Assembly (NCBI GenBank): GCA_031272615.1
Contig: JAISTL010000299.1
Span: 1 to 5,871, forward strand
Direction of reading: 5' to 3'
Source of the DNA: Methylobacteriaceae bacterium
Lineage (GTDB): Bacteria > Pseudomonadota > Alphaproteobacteria > Rhizobiales > Beijerinckiaceae
Length of the DNA stretch: 5,871 bases
Positions 5,413 through 5,871 of the stretch are shown here, one piece after another. The translations under genes and the position numbers were made by a program. Under the pieces are notes generated by a model. The model was not told where the DNA came from. It ran no database searches and worked only from the letters and a program-made list of their open reading frames with translations. The stretch's first letter is position 1. The number at the start of each line of letters is the position of its first letter.

Positions 5413-5871
5413 TCACGGCGGTGGTGCGGCCGGTTCCGGCCGGCGCCGGAACGCGTCGTATATCGTTACGCCCAGAAGAAACACACTGAGCGGGAACCCG
5501 CCCGGGCCCTTGAAAAACATGAGCATCAGCAGCGGAGCGGCGAGCGTGACGACAACGAGCATGCGCCGCAATGACCCGCTGTCGTAGGGCGGCCGCCCGA
5601 CGAGAAGGACGATGACAAAGTAGAGAATCGTATATTCATAAATCGTTGAATAAAATTGAAACACAAGAGTTGACGTGATGAGAACTATCACGCGATGGGT
5701 GAGCGGAACCGATTTCTTCAACCATGCGGCGAACACGATGACGACGGACATGAGCGATACGACGTTTTGCGCCATGACGCCGGCAGCCTGCCCCAGGTCG
5801 AAATACAGGAAAAGGCCATAAACCGACTGAAGATAAAACGCGTCGTAATTCCGGAACGAATACATATGGGC
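5413..5871 (-). CDS. C-terminal part of a polytopic membrane protein, probably GT87/DUF2029-type glycosyltransferase (5' end outside the window)
   Basis: The frame is open to the right edge. An ATG at 5865 gives 150 residues, but two more in-frame codons precede it and the piece looks like the tail of a longer protein. Numbering from that ATG, hydrophobic segments lie at about 29-48, 58-88 (long enough for one or two passes), 102-118 and 124-138. A basic and proline-rich cytoplasmic-looking tail follows (RRRPEPAAPPP). The arrangement QSVYGLFLYFDL, a helix, a basic turn, then a helix containing STIYEYTILYFVIVLL resembles the end of DUF2029/GT87 polyprenyl-phosphate-sugar-dependent transferases, where a Y-D/E motif sits near the last helices. 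The catalytic N-terminal part is not in view, so the family call is tentative; a plain membrane protein of unknown function is the alternative. It is AT-richer around 5620-5690 than its neighbours. Confidence 0.55.
   Translation of the reverse strand, partial: AHMYSFRNYDAFYLQSVYGLFLYFDLGQAAGVMAQNVVSLMSVVIVFAAWLKKSVPLTHRVIVLITSTLVFQFYSTIYEYTILYFVIVLLVGRPPYDSGSLRRMLVVVTLAAPLLMLMFFKGPGGFPLSVFLLGVTIYDAFRRRPEPAAPPP
5433..5452. repeat. GC-rich inverted repeat at the convergent gene ends
   Basis: GTTCCGGC (5433-5440) and GCCGGAAC (5445-5452) are perfect 8-bp arms around CGGC, within the last codons of the membrane-protein gene. A second dyad, CCGCC/GGCGG (5406-5410 and 5417-5421), lies just to the left and spans the 21-bp gap side. 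Neither has a T-tract on either strand, so they are not standard intrinsic terminators, but they sit where two transcripts converge. Confidence 0.35.

Overview
The window reads as a GC-rich bacterial chromosome segment, most likely from an alphaproteobacterium. The main clue is a periplasmic IalB-family protein, a family concentrated in Hyphomicrobiales and relatives. No taxon can be fixed from the sequence alone.

Layout. (1) Bases 1-3739, minus strand: a probable three-gene operon read right to left. It holds a small secreted IalB-like protein (3739 to 3224), a short filamentous-haemagglutinin-type TpsA exoprotein (3227 to 1260), and a TpsB/ShlB-type outer-membrane transporter (from 1174, running off the left edge). 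The first two genes overlap by four bases (ATGA) and the last two are 85 bp apart. This is a two-partner secretion locus with an added IalB-type partner. The TpsA would be exported by Sec and threaded across the outer membrane by the TpsB barrel, with the IalB-like protein in the periplasm or at the cell surface. (2) Bases 3740-4542: about 800 bp of divergent intergenic DNA with no convincing gene. It contains several dyads, a promoter-like pair and a clear plus-strand intrinsic terminator at 4442-4472, only 70 bp before the next start codon. That arrangement looks like a leader with an attenuator or a small RNA. (3) Bases 4543-5391, plus strand: a complete aldo/keto reductase very similar to E. 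coli YeaE, with an intact catalytic tetrad. (4) Bases 5413-5871, minus strand: the C-terminal part of a polytopic membrane protein, probably of the GT87/DUF2029 type. It converges on the reductase with a 21-bp gap and runs off the right edge.

The points most worth a second look are the IalB-TpsA-TpsB coupling, an apparent insertion of about 50 residues between the two POTRA domains of TpsB, a CxxxC pair (the only cysteines) in TpsA, and the possible transcription attenuator ahead of the reductase.
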